The position numbers and the translations under genes were made by a program. The notes below the pieces were generated by a model. It had not been told where the DNA came from. It saw only the letters and a list, made by a program, of their open reading frames with translations, and made no database searches. This document shows, in pieces, positions 1-9,022 of a DNA stretch of 64,000 nt. The first letter of the stretch is position 1; each line of letters opens with the position of its first letter. Origin of the DNA: Arcicella sp038230735 (GTDB lineage Bacteria > Bacteroidota > Bacteroidia > Cytophagales > Spirosomataceae); contig JBBRMR010000006.1 in the NCBI GenBank assembly GCA_038230735.1, positions 41,218-105,217 on the forward strand, written 5' to 3'.

Positions 1-753
1 CAAGGACTTGAACAAAAGGAAATGCAAGTGGCTTTGGAAAATTATACCAAAAATCCTTTATCTTCCACCATTTTAGTATTGGTTTTTAAAACTGCCGCCG
101 ATGAACGTAAGGCATGGGTGAAGGCGTTTGATAAAGCGGGTGTAATGATGCCTTCCAAGAAGTTTTATGACAATAAAATTCCCGATTGGATTTTAGAATA
201 TTGCCACGAAGCGGGACAAAAGATTAGTAGAAAAGCTATTGAGATGCTTTGCGAAAACGTTGGAAGTGATTTGAAACGCTTGGCTTCGGAGATTGATAAA
301 ATTATTATTAACCTCAAAATTGGCGAAGAAATCAATGCCGAAGCCGTTGAAAAATACGTGGGAATCAGTAAAGAATACAATTATTTTGAATTTCAGAAAG
401 CTATTATTAATAAAGATGTTTTACGAGCAAATCAAATTGTAAATTTCTTTGCGGCTAATCCCAAAGATAATCCCCTTGCTCCCATCGTGATTTTATTGTT
501 CAATTTCTTTTCAAAGGTTTTACTAACTCATGCTACACCCGATAAGTCTGAACGCAATTTAGCAACAGTTTTGGGTGTAAATCCATTCTTCACGAAAGAT
601 TATGCCTTGGCAGTTAGAAATTATCCTTTGGCGAAGGTTGTGCAAATTATTGGCGAAATTAAGAAGTTAGATTTGAAATCAAAGGGCGTTGAAAGTGGTT
701 CGTTGAGCGATGGTGATGCTTTGCGGGAAATGACTTTTAAGGTATTGCACTAA
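1..753 (+). CDS. holA: DNA polymerase III subunit delta, 5' truncated by window edge
   Basis: Delta subunit of the clamp loader, which opens the beta sliding clamp and loads it on primed DNA. The frame is open from base 1 (seven codons precede the first ATG at 22), so the true start lies outside the window. About 250 of the usual 330-345 residues are present: the end of the AAA+ domain (FKTAADERKAW, then a predicted helical lid region with CENVGSDLKRLASEIDKI) and the helical C-terminal collar domain ending GDALREMTFKVLH. These segments are typical of Bacteroidota HolA. The gene runs alone on the + strand and is followed by a terminator. Assignment is from sequence pattern only. Confidence 0.88.
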   Translation, partial: QGLEQKEMQVALENYTKNPLSSTILVLVFKTAADERKAWVKAFDKAGVMMPSKKFYDNKIPDWILEYCHEAGQKISRKAIEMLCENVGSDLKRLASEIDKIIINLKIGEEINAEAVEKYVGISKEYNYFEFQKAIINKDVLRANQIVNFFAANPKDNPLAPIVILLFNFFSKVLLTHATPDKSERNLATVLGVNPFFTKDYALAVRNYPLAKVVQIIGEIKKLDLKSKGVESGSLSDGDALREMTFKVLH

Positions 754-756
754 AAA

Positions 757-788
757 AAAGAAGCCTCCCAGACGGAAGGCTCTTTTTG
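757..788 (+). terminator. Intrinsic terminator after holA
   Basis: An imperfect GC-rich hairpin (AGCCT...AGGCT with CC/GG inside) preceded by an A run and followed by CTTTTTG, starting 4 bases after the holA stop. Confidence 0.75.
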
Positions 789-863
789 TATAATCCTTAC
801 TTTGTTTTTCTTTGATGTTGGTTGAGTTCGTAAGTTTAATTTCTCAGCCAACACACCTCCGCC

Positions 864-1391
864 TTATTTATACAACATCACATTACTCATGGTAATTGTG
901 GGTTCAAGGTCGCATTTTTCGGGATTCGGTAAAAATTTTATTATCTTCCAATCGTAGTCAGCATTTACTTCTGAACCTACGCAACCATAAATTTTCTGAC
1001 AGCTTCGGTCGGCATAATCTTGATAATTTCTCATCAGAGCTTCGTTGTCAGTTGAATACAACGAATTAAAATTATCAATCATTTTATTGTAACCTTTCAC
1101 ATTGATATTGTGGTTAAAGGTTTCAATCAGCACAATTTGCGTGTTGCCCTCAATAGCGTAAGTTCCAACATCAATCTTACCTAACGTATTTTGTAAATGA
1201 ATAAATTTCATTTGAGACATTCCTGCATTTCGCAGTTGAACAAGCGAGGTATCCTTGTGAGAAGTGATTTTTTGGTTTACAACTGACGGGGGTAAATAGT
1301 CATTGTGAACTCGTGAACGAATGTTTGGGTCTTGTTTACCATAAATCAAAGAAAGGACAGACAGACTCAAAATTAAGACAGTTCTTTTCAT
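864..1391 (-). CDS. Hypothetical exported protein
   Basis: 175 residues, not recognised. The N-terminus MKRTVLILSLSVLSLIYG is a plausible Sec signal peptide (basic start, hydrophobic core, small residue before the break). The mature part is mixed alpha/beta and contains two cysteines close together (SCQKIYGC) and a third in EKCDLEP near the end, which would suit an oxidising periplasm. No lipobox. It is alone on the minus strand, convergent with holA, with a long AT-rich gap upstream. Function unknown. Confidence 0.6.
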   Translation of the reverse strand: MKRTVLILSLSVLSLIYGKQDPNIRSRVHNDYLPPSVVNQKITSHKDTSLVQLRNAGMSQMKFIHLQNTLGKIDVGTYAIEGNTQIVLIETFNHNINVKGYNKMIDNFNSLYSTDNEALMRNYQDYADRSCQKIYGCVGSEVNADYDWKIIKFLPNPEKCDLEPTITMSNVMLYK

Positions 1392-1673
1392 TGAATTAAT
1401 GGGTTAAATGAAAAAACTATTTTTAAACGTACTGATAATCAATGATGTAAGATTACGAATCATGTTTTTTTTACACAAGAAAAATAATTTATTTATTTTT
1501 TAATATTTTTGGATTTAATTTTTTTTTAATAATTCAGAATTTTTGAGTATTTTTTTGAGTTAAATTCCAATTATTTTTTATTTAATCGGAATTTAAAAAG
1601 GATTTATTTTTTAAAAAACTTTATTAAAAAACTCATTAATTACCTTAAAAAAAGAGGCGCATATCTAACAAAA

Positions 1674-1715
1674 ACTGTACTATAACGCATACAGTACAAG
1701 CTAAAAAATACTGTA
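1674..1715. promoter_or_regulatory. ACTGTA inverted repeat in an AT-rich gap
   Basis: The gap 1392-1807 holds no gene and is very AT-rich (long A/T runs at 1430-1660). Inside it, ACTGTA (1674-1679) faces TACAGT (1690-1695) across 10 bases, and a third ACTGTA half-site sits at 1710-1715. The spacing of about one helical turn is what a dimeric repressor would use, but no regulator can be assigned. Confidence 0.3.
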
Positions 1716-1807
1716 TAGCATTACCAAAAAGTATAATTTTACTGTGGGATAACTTGTTAAAACTAAAGTTTTGAAATTATGGAATAGGCGATTTGGGTTT
1801 TCAAAAT

Positions 1808-1848
1808 AATAAAAGGGTTACCTAATCAAATGGGCAACCCTTTATTTT
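1808..1848 (-). terminator. Terminator of the RES/Xre operon
   Basis: Hairpin with AAAGGGTT and AACCCTTT arms (about 1812-1819 and 1836-1843) directly after the RES toxin stop, with U-rich flanks on both strands. Confidence 0.65.
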
Positions 1849-2300
1849 TAGCTACTTTTTATTCGTAAATCAAATTCAAAATCTTCAATTTCTATAATTT
1901 TTAATTTTGTAAAATCGGGATGCTGGGGATTGATAAGGTAATTAAATTCGTGTTTAATAACTGCTGAAGGAACTTGAAGTACACAAGTTTCAAATTCTTG
2001 AATCCAATTATCTCCAATTTCTTGACACACTTGATAACCATCGTGGTATGTCCAGGCTTCGGGAAGGTCTTCGATATTTATTTTCGTAACATTAACCCCT
2101 TCTGGAATTTCTACCACCGACATTCTGAACTCACTTTTTAATCTATCGGAATTTAAGTGAACAACCATTTCCAAACAAGCCAAAGCTCTTGATGAAGCGG
2201 TGTAGGCAATAAAAATGCCATTTGAATTCCATCTTGCAGCATACCCTGATCCACGCATATTTCCTGCCCATTTCTCAGTTGTGATTCTATATACCTGCAT
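1848..2300 (-). CDS. RES-domain toxin (NAD+-degrading family)
   Basis: 150 residues, the normal length for stand-alone RES toxins. Members of this family (MbcT, ParT and relatives) destroy or modify NAD+ in the cytoplasm and are held off by a DUF2384 antitoxin. Visible family features: R5 in VYRI, G-x-x-x-RWN at R23, Y33 in IAYTA, E44 after ALACLE, S112 in the PSA motif, N121, and the NPQHP turn near the end. The start at 2300 lies 3 bases after the upstream antitoxin stop, the classic antitoxin-first operon order. The catalytic set looks complete, so the toxin is probably active. Whether it cleaves or phosphorolyses NAD+ cannot be read from sequence. Confidence 0.92.
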   Translation of the reverse strand: MQVYRITTEKWAGNMRGSGYAARWNSNGIFIAYTASSRALACLEMVVHLNSDRLKSEFRMSVVEIPEGVNVTKINIEDLPEAWTYHDGYQVCQEIGDNWIQEFETCVLQVPSAVIKHEFNYLINPQHPDFTKLKIIEIEDFEFDLRIKSS

Positions 2301-2303
2301 AAA

Positions 2304-2735
2304 TTAAGCCGTTGCTCCAAATTCAATTCTGTACAATTCCTCCATAATCAACTCAATTCCGCCCGATGTTTCCATCAATTCAGCGGGGACTTCCCAACCC
2401 AAACCATACGCAGGTTTCATAATCCATCTGCGGAAGGCTTCTATTTCGCCAAAGATTTCATTCCCCTTTTTGAACAAAGCAATTAGTTTTAAAGCGTGTT
2501 CGCTACTGACTATATCCAAGGTTTTGCCGTCTTGCGTATAACGAGTTATTGTTTTGGCAGAAGTATTGAAAAGGGTAGCAATTTGCTCCTTTTTGAAACC
2601 TGTCAATAAAATAATATCGTATAAAATAGTAGAACTCAATCCTTTACGGGCGTTAAGGACAATAGAAATATTCCCCTTAATCTGTGGGGCATATTTGGCA
2701 TAAATTGCGGCTTCTTCGTGTACTTCCATATTCAT
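2304..2735 (-). CDS. Xre/MbcA/ParS-type antitoxin (DUF2384)
   Basis: Cognate antitoxin of the RES toxin. It combines an N-terminal Xre-like DNA-binding domain (GLSSTILYDIILLTGFKKEQ then LFNTSAKTITRY) with the C-terminal toxin-binding DUF2384 domain (EIFGEIEAFRRWIMKPAYGL, GGIELIMEELYRIEFG). The frame is open from 2825, but residues before MNMEVHEEAA look non-coding and overlap the palindromes at 2784-2842, so I place the start at 2735 (143 residues). Antitoxins of this family repress their own operon through palindromes. Confidence 0.9.
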   Translation of the reverse strand: MNMEVHEEAAIYAKYAPQIKGNISIVLNARKGLSSTILYDIILLTGFKKEQIATLFNTSAKTITRYTQDGKTLDIVSSEHALKLIALFKKGNEIFGEIEAFRRWIMKPAYGLGWEVPAELMETSGGIELIMEELYRIEFGATA

Positions 2736-2783
2736 TTCGTTTTTGATGATTGTAATTTGATGTTCGGAACTTTGTTGTTTATT

Positions 2784-2842
2784 AAAGTCTATCACAAAGA
2801 AATAGACTTTTGTCCATAAAAACAAGACAAATTTCTTGTGTT
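2784..2842 (-). promoter_or_regulatory. Two palindromes upstream of the TA operon (candidate operators)
   Basis: AAAGTCTAT (2784-2792) and ATAGACTTT (2802-2810) form a perfect 9-base inverted repeat with a 9-base spacer. A second one, ACAAGA (2822-2827) and TCTTGT (2834-2839), lies 11 bases further upstream. They sit just ahead of the antitoxin start at 2735, where an autoregulating antitoxin should bind. Binding is inferred. Confidence 0.55.
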
Positions 2843-2872
2843 CAAAAAAAATAAACGAAAATGATAATTATT

Positions 2873-5053
2873 TTACCGTCCACCAGGAGGGCAATTTTGT
2901 TTTAGATAATTGGTGAATAAATTTGAAAGATGCTCAAAGGTCCCTTCCCCCTCCGAAATTCGGTGTGAACGGTTGGGGTACGCCATCATCTGAAATTGCT
3001 TTTTATTTTTAATTAATTCATTGATGAGCATTTCAGAATTATTGTAATGCACGTTGTCATCACCCGTGCCATGTATGTATAAAAGATTGCCTTTCAAGCC
3101 TTTTGTATGAGTAATAGGTGAACCTTTCACAAAATCCTCCTTATTTTCTTGGGGCAAACCCATATAACGCTCTTGATAGATATTATCGTAAGTTAGTTGA
3201 TTACCAACTGCCGCAATAGCAATTCCTGTTTTATAGATTTCGGGGTATTGAAACATTAAATTGAGTGTGGCAGTACCACCACCACTCCAACCCCAAACCG
3301 CCACTCGGCTGGAATCAACATACGACCATTTCAAAACTTCTTTGGCTGCCATTGCTTGGTCTTTAATATTAAGCTGTCCAATTTTTCGATAAACACTCTT
3401 ACGCCAAGCCCGTCCCTTTGGGCAAGGCGTTCCACGATTGTCAATTGAGACATACACATACCCATCTTTTGCCAAATTACCTTTGTATAAAAAATTATTG
3501 GTTGCATTAAAGGCATCTCTCACATTTTGCCCCCACGGTTCGGTGTAAACATAAAATATTACGGGGTATTTTTTAGTTTTATCAAAATTAAGCGGTTTCA
3601 CTACCCAAGCATCCATCGAAATACCCTCTTCGGTTTTAATAGTCATAAACTCTATGTTAGACTTAGAATTATCGCTTTTAGCAATGGCATCATCAACAAC
3701 ATTACTATTCAGCCCTTTGTGGTTTGGCAATGAAATCCATTCACGGATAGTTGGTGTAAAATAATTTGAAAATCTATGCTCCGCAAAAAGAGCATTTGGC
3801 GAAAGGGTATATATATGAGTACCTATTTGATTTTCAGGAGAAATGCGTTCAGCAATACCACTTCCATCTAATTTTGTTCGATAAAGATATTTTTGAGTAG
3901 CATTCATTGGCGAAGCATGGAAATAAATATAGCCATTTGTCTGGTCTATGACATCAATTTCCATCACATCAAACTCGCCTTTGGTGATGAGTTTTACGGT
4001 CTTTCCATCCAAACTAATGCTGTAAAGATGTCGCCAACCATCTTTTTCACTTGCCCATAAAAAGTCCTTGCCATTGTTTAACCAATCCCAACCACCATTG
4101 GCGTAATCTTCATCCCAAAGCGGCAATGTATCAATCCAAGCATCATCTTTTTCCGTGAAAATAGTTTTCACATCGCCCGAATTAGCATCACAAAGCATAA
4201 TATTGCTTTCATTTTGTTTACGATTGAGGTGTTGAATAATCACTTGGTCGGTATTGTTTGTCCACTCCATTCGAGGAACATAACTTCCTAAAACAACATC
4301 CGTTGGAATTTTCATCCATTGCGTATTAGCATCTGAAATATTTACAACCCCAATTTTATACAATGATGGGGCTTCGCCAGCAACTGGATATTCAACGGGA
4401 ATGGCTTTGGGGTAAATTTCAGCGGTATTATCAAGCATCAAATAATCTTTGGTGCTTTCAGCGTTGATTTGCCAATAGGCTATTTTTGTACCTTCATTAT
4501 TCCAGCGGAAACCATCCCGACAAAAAAACTCTTCTTCATACGCCCAGTCGAAAGTTCCATTGATAAGTTTTCTATTTCCACCCATTGTCAAGGCTTTTAT
4601 TTCGCCCGAAACTAAATCTTCCACGTAAATATTGTATTCACTCACATAAGCTACTTTATCACCTTTGGGAGAAATTTTGGCAAACATCAATGAAGATTCT
4701 GGTTTGCCTTTGCCAATTTGCTTCAAAGATTTAGTTTCAAGGTCGTATAGCCAGTAATCGCCTTTTGTGTTGAGTCGCCAAACCTTTTTGGTATTGGTGA
4801 ATAGTAATATCTTTTTGAAGTCTTTTGAAAAAGAAAAACTATTCAAAGTTGAAGGAGTATTTGTCCCAATCGGTTTTAGGTTATCTTTCCCCAACATGAG
4901 CATTTTTGTTTTTTCGGGCAAAGTATACTGCATTATTTCCCCTTTTTCAAGGGTAAAATAAGCATTTTCATCCAATGACCATTGAAGATTTTGGGCTTTA
5001 ATAATGAACGAAATGAATAATAGGAATGCGAAGATTAAATACTTTTTAAACAT
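2873..5053 (-). CDS. Dipeptidyl-peptidase IV (S9B prolyl peptidase)
   Basis: Serine exopeptidase that removes X-Pro/X-Ala dipeptides from peptide N-termini in the periplasm. 726 residues, full length. Signal peptide MFKKYLIFAFLLFISFIIKAQ; an eight-bladed propeller domain containing the double-Glu substrate-binding motif (DWAYEEEFF); then an alpha/beta hydrolase domain. Catalytic triad: S590 in GWSGGG, D665 in GTGDDNV, H697 in NRSHRIS. The end is NCPPGGR with no sorting domain. It lies downstream of hppA on the same strand but is separated from it by a strong terminator, so it is probably transcribed alone. Typical of peptide-scavenging Bacteroidota. Confidence 0.94.
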   Translation of the reverse strand: MFKKYLIFAFLLFISFIIKAQNLQWSLDENAYFTLEKGEIMQYTLPEKTKMLMLGKDNLKPIGTNTPSTLNSFSFSKDFKKILLFTNTKKVWRLNTKGDYWLYDLETKSLKQIGKGKPESSLMFAKISPKGDKVAYVSEYNIYVEDLVSGEIKALTMGGNRKLINGTFDWAYEEEFFCRDGFRWNNEGTKIAYWQINAESTKDYLMLDNTAEIYPKAIPVEYPVAGEAPSLYKIGVVNISDANTQWMKIPTDVVLGSYVPRMEWTNNTDQVIIQHLNRKQNESNIMLCDANSGDVKTIFTEKDDAWIDTLPLWDEDYANGGWDWLNNGKDFLWASEKDGWRHLYSISLDGKTVKLITKGEFDVMEIDVIDQTNGYIYFHASPMNATQKYLYRTKLDGSGIAERISPENQIGTHIYTLSPNALFAEHRFSNYFTPTIREWISLPNHKGLNSNVVDDAIAKSDNSKSNIEFMTIKTEEGISMDAWVVKPLNFDKTKKYPVIFYVYTEPWGQNVRDAFNATNNFLYKGNLAKDGYVYVSIDNRGTPCPKGRAWRKSVYRKIGQLNIKDQAMAAKEVLKWSYVDSSRVAVWGWSGGGTATLNLMFQYPEIYKTGIAIAAVGNQLTYDNIYQERYMGLPQENKEDFVKGSPITHTKGLKGNLLYIHGTGDDNVHYNNSEMLINELIKNKKQFQMMAYPNRSHRISEGEGTFEHLSNLFTNYLKQNCPPGGR

Positions 5054-5127
5054 AAAAGATGGGCATTAATGGTTGAATAAGATTCTATAAATTATTCTGT
5101 AAATTACCAATTTATATTTGAATTTTA

Positions 5128-5189
5128 AATAAATACATAAAACGAAAAGCCATCCCTTTCGGAACAGCTTTTCGTTTTATGTATTTATT
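5128..5189 (-). terminator. Very strong terminator of hppA
   Basis: Perfect 23-base-pair stem (5128-5150 with 5167-5189), 16-base loop, 10 bases after the hppA stop. The arms are mainly AT at the base and GC-richer near the loop (ACGAAAAGC). Confidence 0.85.
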
Positions 5190-5199
5190 CTCTAAAATA

Positions 5200-7872
5200 T
5201 TACTTCTTCGTAACTCTGATTGAAGTTCTACGGTTTGCCGCACGACCTTCTTCTGTTTCATTGGAAGCAATTGGATGCTCAATTCCGTAGCCTTCTGATT
5301 CTACACGAGCATCATCAATTCCCAATTTAATCAGTTCAGATTTCACGGCAGCGGCTCTATCGGCTGATAATTTTAGATTATCATTGGCATCACCCGTATT
5401 GTCAGTATATCCACCAACTTTCACATTAACGGCTGGAAATGCTTTCAAAATCTCCGCAATATTTTTCAATTGTTCGGCTGATTCTGGTTTCAATACAGAT
5501 TTACCCGTTTCAAAAGTCAAACGGTCAAAATCAAACCAAGTAGTTTTATCAACGGCTTTTGATTTATCTTCGATGAATTTCAATAAGTTATTTTCAATTC
5601 CATTTTCAGGAATATTCAACGTAACTCCCGAAGCCAAAGCCTTATCCATTTTTGCTCCTAAATTTTTGATAGCATCCGAAACTGGTAATTCAGAAGCTAA
5701 TTGAGGTGTTGCCATTTCAATATTCATTCCTTCCATTGCTTTTGAAACAGTTTCAGAATTTACAGCAATATAAGGGGCAATTACCAAAGAAACGATTGAC
5801 ATCAATTTAATCAAAATGTTCATCGAAGGTCCAGAAGTATCTTTGAAAGGATCTCCAACGGTATCGCCCGTAACCGAAGCCTTGTGTGGCTCAGATTTTT
5901 TGTAATACATTTCACCATCAATCAAAACGCCTTTTTCAAAAGATTTCTTGGCATTATCCCAAGCACCACCAGCGTTAGACTGGAACAGACCCATCAACAC
6001 GCCCGAAACCGTAACACCTGCCAATAAACCTCCTAAAACCTCTGGTCCCATTGTAAAACCTACTAAAACTGGCGTAATTAATGCAATGGCACCTGGCAAA
6101 ATCATTTGTTTGATTGAAGCCTCCGTTGAAATAGCCACACATTTTTCGTATTCTGGTTCAGCTTTGTATTCCATAATTCCAGGAATTTCACGGAACTGAC
6201 GACGAACTTCATTTACCATTTCCATCGCCGCTTTGCCCACTGCTGAAATACATAAAGCACTGAAAATAAAAGGAATCATACCACCCACAAATAAACCAGC
6301 CAATACATCAGCCTTATAAATATCAATTGCCTTGATTCCTGCAATTCCCACAAAAGCCGCAAAAAGAGCCAACGAAGTCAAAGCCGCCGAAGCAATAGCA
6401 AAACCTTTACCCGTAGCTGCCGTAGTGTTACCTACCGCATCTAAATTATCGGTACGCTCACGAACCTCGGGAGGCAATTGAGACATTTCGGCAATACCCC
6501 CAGCATTATCCGCAATTGGTCCAAAAGCATCAATGGCTAATTGCATAGCCGTGGTAGCCATCATACCCGCTGCCGCAATAGAAACCCCGTAAAGACCAGC
6601 AAATTTATACGAAAGTATGATACCAGCCGCCAATACCAAAATTGGCAAAACCGTTGATTCCATACCTACTGCCAAACCACCAATAATGTTTGTAGCGTGT
6701 CCAGTGCCTGATTTTTCGATAATTGACAACACTGGACGTTTGCCCATTGCCGTATAATATTCCGTAATAATGGACATCAAAGCACCCACAACCAAACCAA
6801 CTACAATGGCAAAGTAAACGCCATTTGACGTAAATTCAAATCCACGAAGGCTAAGATTTTCTGGTAATAAATATTTTACTAAGAAATACGAAGTAATAAA
6901 AGTAATAATTACCGAAGCCCAGTTTCCTAAATTCAAAGCCGCTTGTACCGAAGAGTTTTCATTTTTAATTCGCACTAAAAACGTAGAAACCAAAGAAGCC
7001 AGCAATCCAACACCCGCAATCATCATCGGTAATAAAACAGGAGAATATCCATTGAAATTATCTTGAACACCAATTTCTTGACCTAAAACCATCGTAGCCA
7101 AAATGGTTGCCACATAAGACCCGAATAAATCCGCTCCCATACCAGCCACATCACCCACGTTATCACCCACGTTATCCGCAATGGTTGCAGGGTTACGAAC
7201 ATCATCTTCGGGAATTCCAGCTTCAACTTTACCCACTAAATCCGCTCCAACGTCGGCAGCTTTTGTATAAATACCTCCACCAACACGAGCAAAAAGGGCA
7301 ATTGATTCAGCTCCCAATGAGAAACCAGCCAATACTTCAATGGCTGTTTTCATTTCGTCTGAAGTCAAAGGCATATCTTTGGCGAAGTAGTTGTAGAAAA
7401 TAATGAACAATCCACCAAGCCCTAAAACTGCTAAACCAGCCACACCCATACCCATCACCGAACCAGCCGTAAAAGAAACTTCAAGAGCTTTTGCTAAGGA
7501 TGTACGAGCCGCCTGTGCAGTACGAACGTTAGCTTTAGTAGCAATTTTCATTCCGATATATCCTGCCAATGCTGAAAGAAAAGCACCAATTAAAAAGGCA
7601 ACGGCAATCAATGGAGAAGAATGAATTGGGTTTTCGGCAGTGCCTTTATTTGAACCCAAAAAGAATAATAAAATAGCGGTAGGAATAGCAAAATAGGCTA
7701 ATACTTTCCATTCTGCCTTCAAAAATGCAATCGCACCATCGGCAATATAGCCAGAGAGTTTTTGCATATTTGCATCACCTGCGGGTTGGTTTGTTACCCA
7801 TGAGAAACGCCAAGCTGTGTACAGCAATCCGATTATTCCAAAGACTGGAACGTAGTAAATAATGTTATCCAT
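5200..7872 (-). CDS. hppA: Membrane ion-translocating pyrophosphatase fused to an OmpA-like domain
   Basis: Hydrolyses cytoplasmic pyrophosphate and uses the energy to pump ions across the inner membrane. Residues 1-~710 are the multi-helix M-PPase core: DVGADLVGKVE (207-217) and NVGDNVGDVAG (234-244) form the PPi/Mg site. Alanine in GNTTAA (481-486) marks the K+-dependent class. The semi-conserved gating Glu is absent from DLFGSY (248-253) and a Glu (E189, GAES) stands in the preceding helix, an arrangement I recall for Flavobacterium-type proton pumps. Residues ~778-888 are an extra OmpA/MotB peptidoglycan-binding domain (FDFDRLTFETGKSVL, GGYTDNTG, NLKLSADRA, NRRTSIRV). M-PPases end in the periplasm, so the domain would face the cell wall. 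Family members without it are ~660-770 residues. Confidence 0.95.
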   Translation of the reverse strand: MDNIIYYVPVFGIIGLLYTAWRFSWVTNQPAGDANMQKLSGYIADGAIAFLKAEWKVLAYFAIPTAILLFFLGSNKGTAENPIHSSPLIAVAFLIGAFLSALAGYIGMKIATKANVRTAQAARTSLAKALEVSFTAGSVMGMGVAGLAVLGLGGLFIIFYNYFAKDMPLTSDEMKTAIEVLAGFSLGAESIALFARVGGGIYTKAADVGADLVGKVEAGIPEDDVRNPATIADNVGDNVGDVAGMGADLFGSYVATILATMVLGQEIGVQDNFNGYSPVLLPMMIAGVGLLASLVSTFLVRIKNENSSVQAALNLGNWASVIITFITSYFLVKYLLPENLSLRGFEFTSNGVYFAIVVGLVVGALMSIITEYYTAMGKRPVLSIIEKSGTGHATNIIGGLAVGMESTVLPILVLAAGIILSYKFAGLYGVSIAAAGMMATTAMQLAIDAFGPIADNAGGIAEMSQLPPEVRERTDNLDAVGNTTAATGKGFAIASAALTSLALFAAFVGIAGIKAIDIYKADVLAGLFVGGMIPFIFSALCISAVGKAAMEMVNEVRRQFREIPGIMEYKAEPEYEKCVAISTEASIKQMILPGAIALITPVLVGFTMGPEVLGGLLAGVTVSGVLMGLFQSNAGGAWDNAKKSFEKGVLIDGEMYYKKSEPHKASVTGDTVGDPFKDTSGPSMNILIKLMSIVSLVIAPYIAVNSETVSKAMEGMNIEMATPQLASELPVSDAIKNLGAKMDKALASGVTLNIPENGIENNLLKFIEDKSKAVDKTTWFDFDRLTFETGKSVLKPESAEQLKNIAEILKAFPAVNVKVGGYTDNTGDANDNLKLSADRAAAVKSELIKLGIDDARVESEGYGIEHPIASNETEEGRAANRRTSIRVTKK

Positions 7873-7978
7873 TAGTTTTTGTTAAGGGTTTGTAATGTTT
7901 AGAATTTTTGGTTGAATGATTTACTAAATCTAAACGATTGATTTAAAATTATTAAAAGTAAAGATTTATACAAGACTA

Positions 7979-7986
7979 CAAAGATA
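7979..7986 (-). promoter_or_regulatory. Bacteroidota -7 box of hppA
   Basis: TATCTTTG on the minus strand (consensus TAnnTTTG), 107 bases upstream of the hppA ATG. A TTG at optimal distance is not clear. The rest of 7873-8365 has no gene; it also holds the TTAATG cluster at 8205. Confidence 0.5.
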
Positions 7987-8204
7987 CGTTTTTTGAGAGG
8001 TTTAATAAAAGCAATTCAAGCACAAAATTGAATTAATCCTATTAAATTGATTATTTTTCAATGATTTTCTTGAAAAAGTAGAAATGTATGGATTAAAATA
8101 TAAGCCTGAATTCAACAAATTGGATAATATGAGCGAAGGCAATATAAAGAAGATTTTTAGGAATCATTGGTCTATTATATCTCCATTTTGGGGATATTAA
8201 CAAG

Positions 8205-8232
8205 CATTAATAAACGTTAATGTTTGTTAATG
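8205..8232. promoter_or_regulatory. Clustered TTAATG sites
   Basis: CATTAA (8205-8210) faces TTAATG (8217-8222), followed at once by a second TTAATG (8227-8232). It lies about 135 bases upstream of the lipoprotein gene at 8366, with no gene between. It could be a regulator site; none is assignable. Confidence 0.3.
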
Positions 8233-8365
8233 TGCAAACTGGTACGATAGTTTTAGCGTTTATTAATCAACAAGTCAAAATCAACATTGAGTCTGATTTT
8301 TGTAAATTATTATTTCTGTACAATTCTTCATGGAATTATATAGATTCACTTAAACCAATAAAATC

Positions 8366-8938
8366 ATGAAAAAGATAACCATTATTCTTGCAGCATCAAC
8401 ATTAATGTTTGCTTGCAACGAGACATCCAAAAAGAATTCACAGGATGTCGCTCAAGTTCAGAACGTTGAACAAATAAAGAAAATGACCATTGATTCCATG
8501 CGTTTGCAAGAACAGATTAAAGATACAAAGCAAGCTGCGATTGATTCGATGAATAATGTAGCAAAAATTGAAAAGGCTAAAATCTTTACCATAGACTCTT
8601 TGAAAGCGACCAAAAAGGAAACGCAAGTCGTAACAAAATACTCGCATCAAACGGTTAAGAAGGCTAACGATGTAGTGGGATACAAAGACAATTCTGAAAC
8701 CACCACTACTACTACAACTTCAACGCCAGCAAAAGTTTATAAGAAAAAAAGAAGAATCAGTAGAACCGTGGAAGGTGCATTAATTGGAGCGGGTGTAGGT
8801 GCAATCTCAGGAGCTATAATTGATAAGAATAATCGTGGGAAAGGTGCTATAATTGGAGGAGTAATTGGGGCGGGCGTAGGTGCTGGTACAGGTGCAATAC
8901 TTGATAAAAAAGCGAAAAAGAAAGAAATGTACTGGTAG
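8366..8938 (+). CDS. Glycine-zipper lipoprotein
   Basis: 190 residues. Signal peptide with lipobox LMFAC (Cys 17), so it should be a lipidated envelope protein. Residues ~28-75 are charged and helical (repeated TIDSM/AIDSM words suggest a coiled coil), followed by a Thr-rich linker (TTTTTTTS) and KKKRR. The C-terminal third is a glycine zipper: GALIGAGVGAISGAIID and GAIIGGVIGAGVGAGTGAIL, two GxxxG hairpins. Such zippers insert in or span membranes and are seen in SlyB/YMGG-like envelope proteins. Single gene with no functional neighbours; stress or envelope role is only inferred. Confidence 0.75.
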   Translation: MKKITIILAASTLMFACNETSKKNSQDVAQVQNVEQIKKMTIDSMRLQEQIKDTKQAAIDSMNNVAKIEKAKIFTIDSLKATKKETQVVTKYSHQTVKKANDVVGYKDNSETTTTTTTSTPAKVYKKKRRISRTVEGALIGAGVGAISGAIIDKNNRGKGAIIGGVIGAGVGAGTGAILDKKAKKKEMYW

Positions 8939-8945
8939 GCTAAAA

Positions 8946-9013
8946 AGTTATGAGTTTTGAATTATGAGGTGCTTTACAGCAATATAACCTCATAATTCAA
9001 AACTCTAATAACT
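8946..9013. repeat. Long inverted repeat between convergent genes
   Basis: Left arm 8946-8970 matches the complement of 8987-9013 at every base except a 2-base insertion. Built from the words TTATGAG and GAATTATGAG. It lies between convergent genes and could end transcription from both sides. Confidence 0.7.
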
Positions 9014-9022
9014 ACTAATCAT

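Noticed and set aside
1430..1660. Possible replication origin in the AT-rich block
   Set aside because: No DnaA-box cluster (TTATCCACA) or dnaA/dnaN neighbour was seen; simply AT-rich.
7107..7403. 98-codon His/Pro-rich plus-strand frame
   Set aside because: Antisense shadow of hppA.
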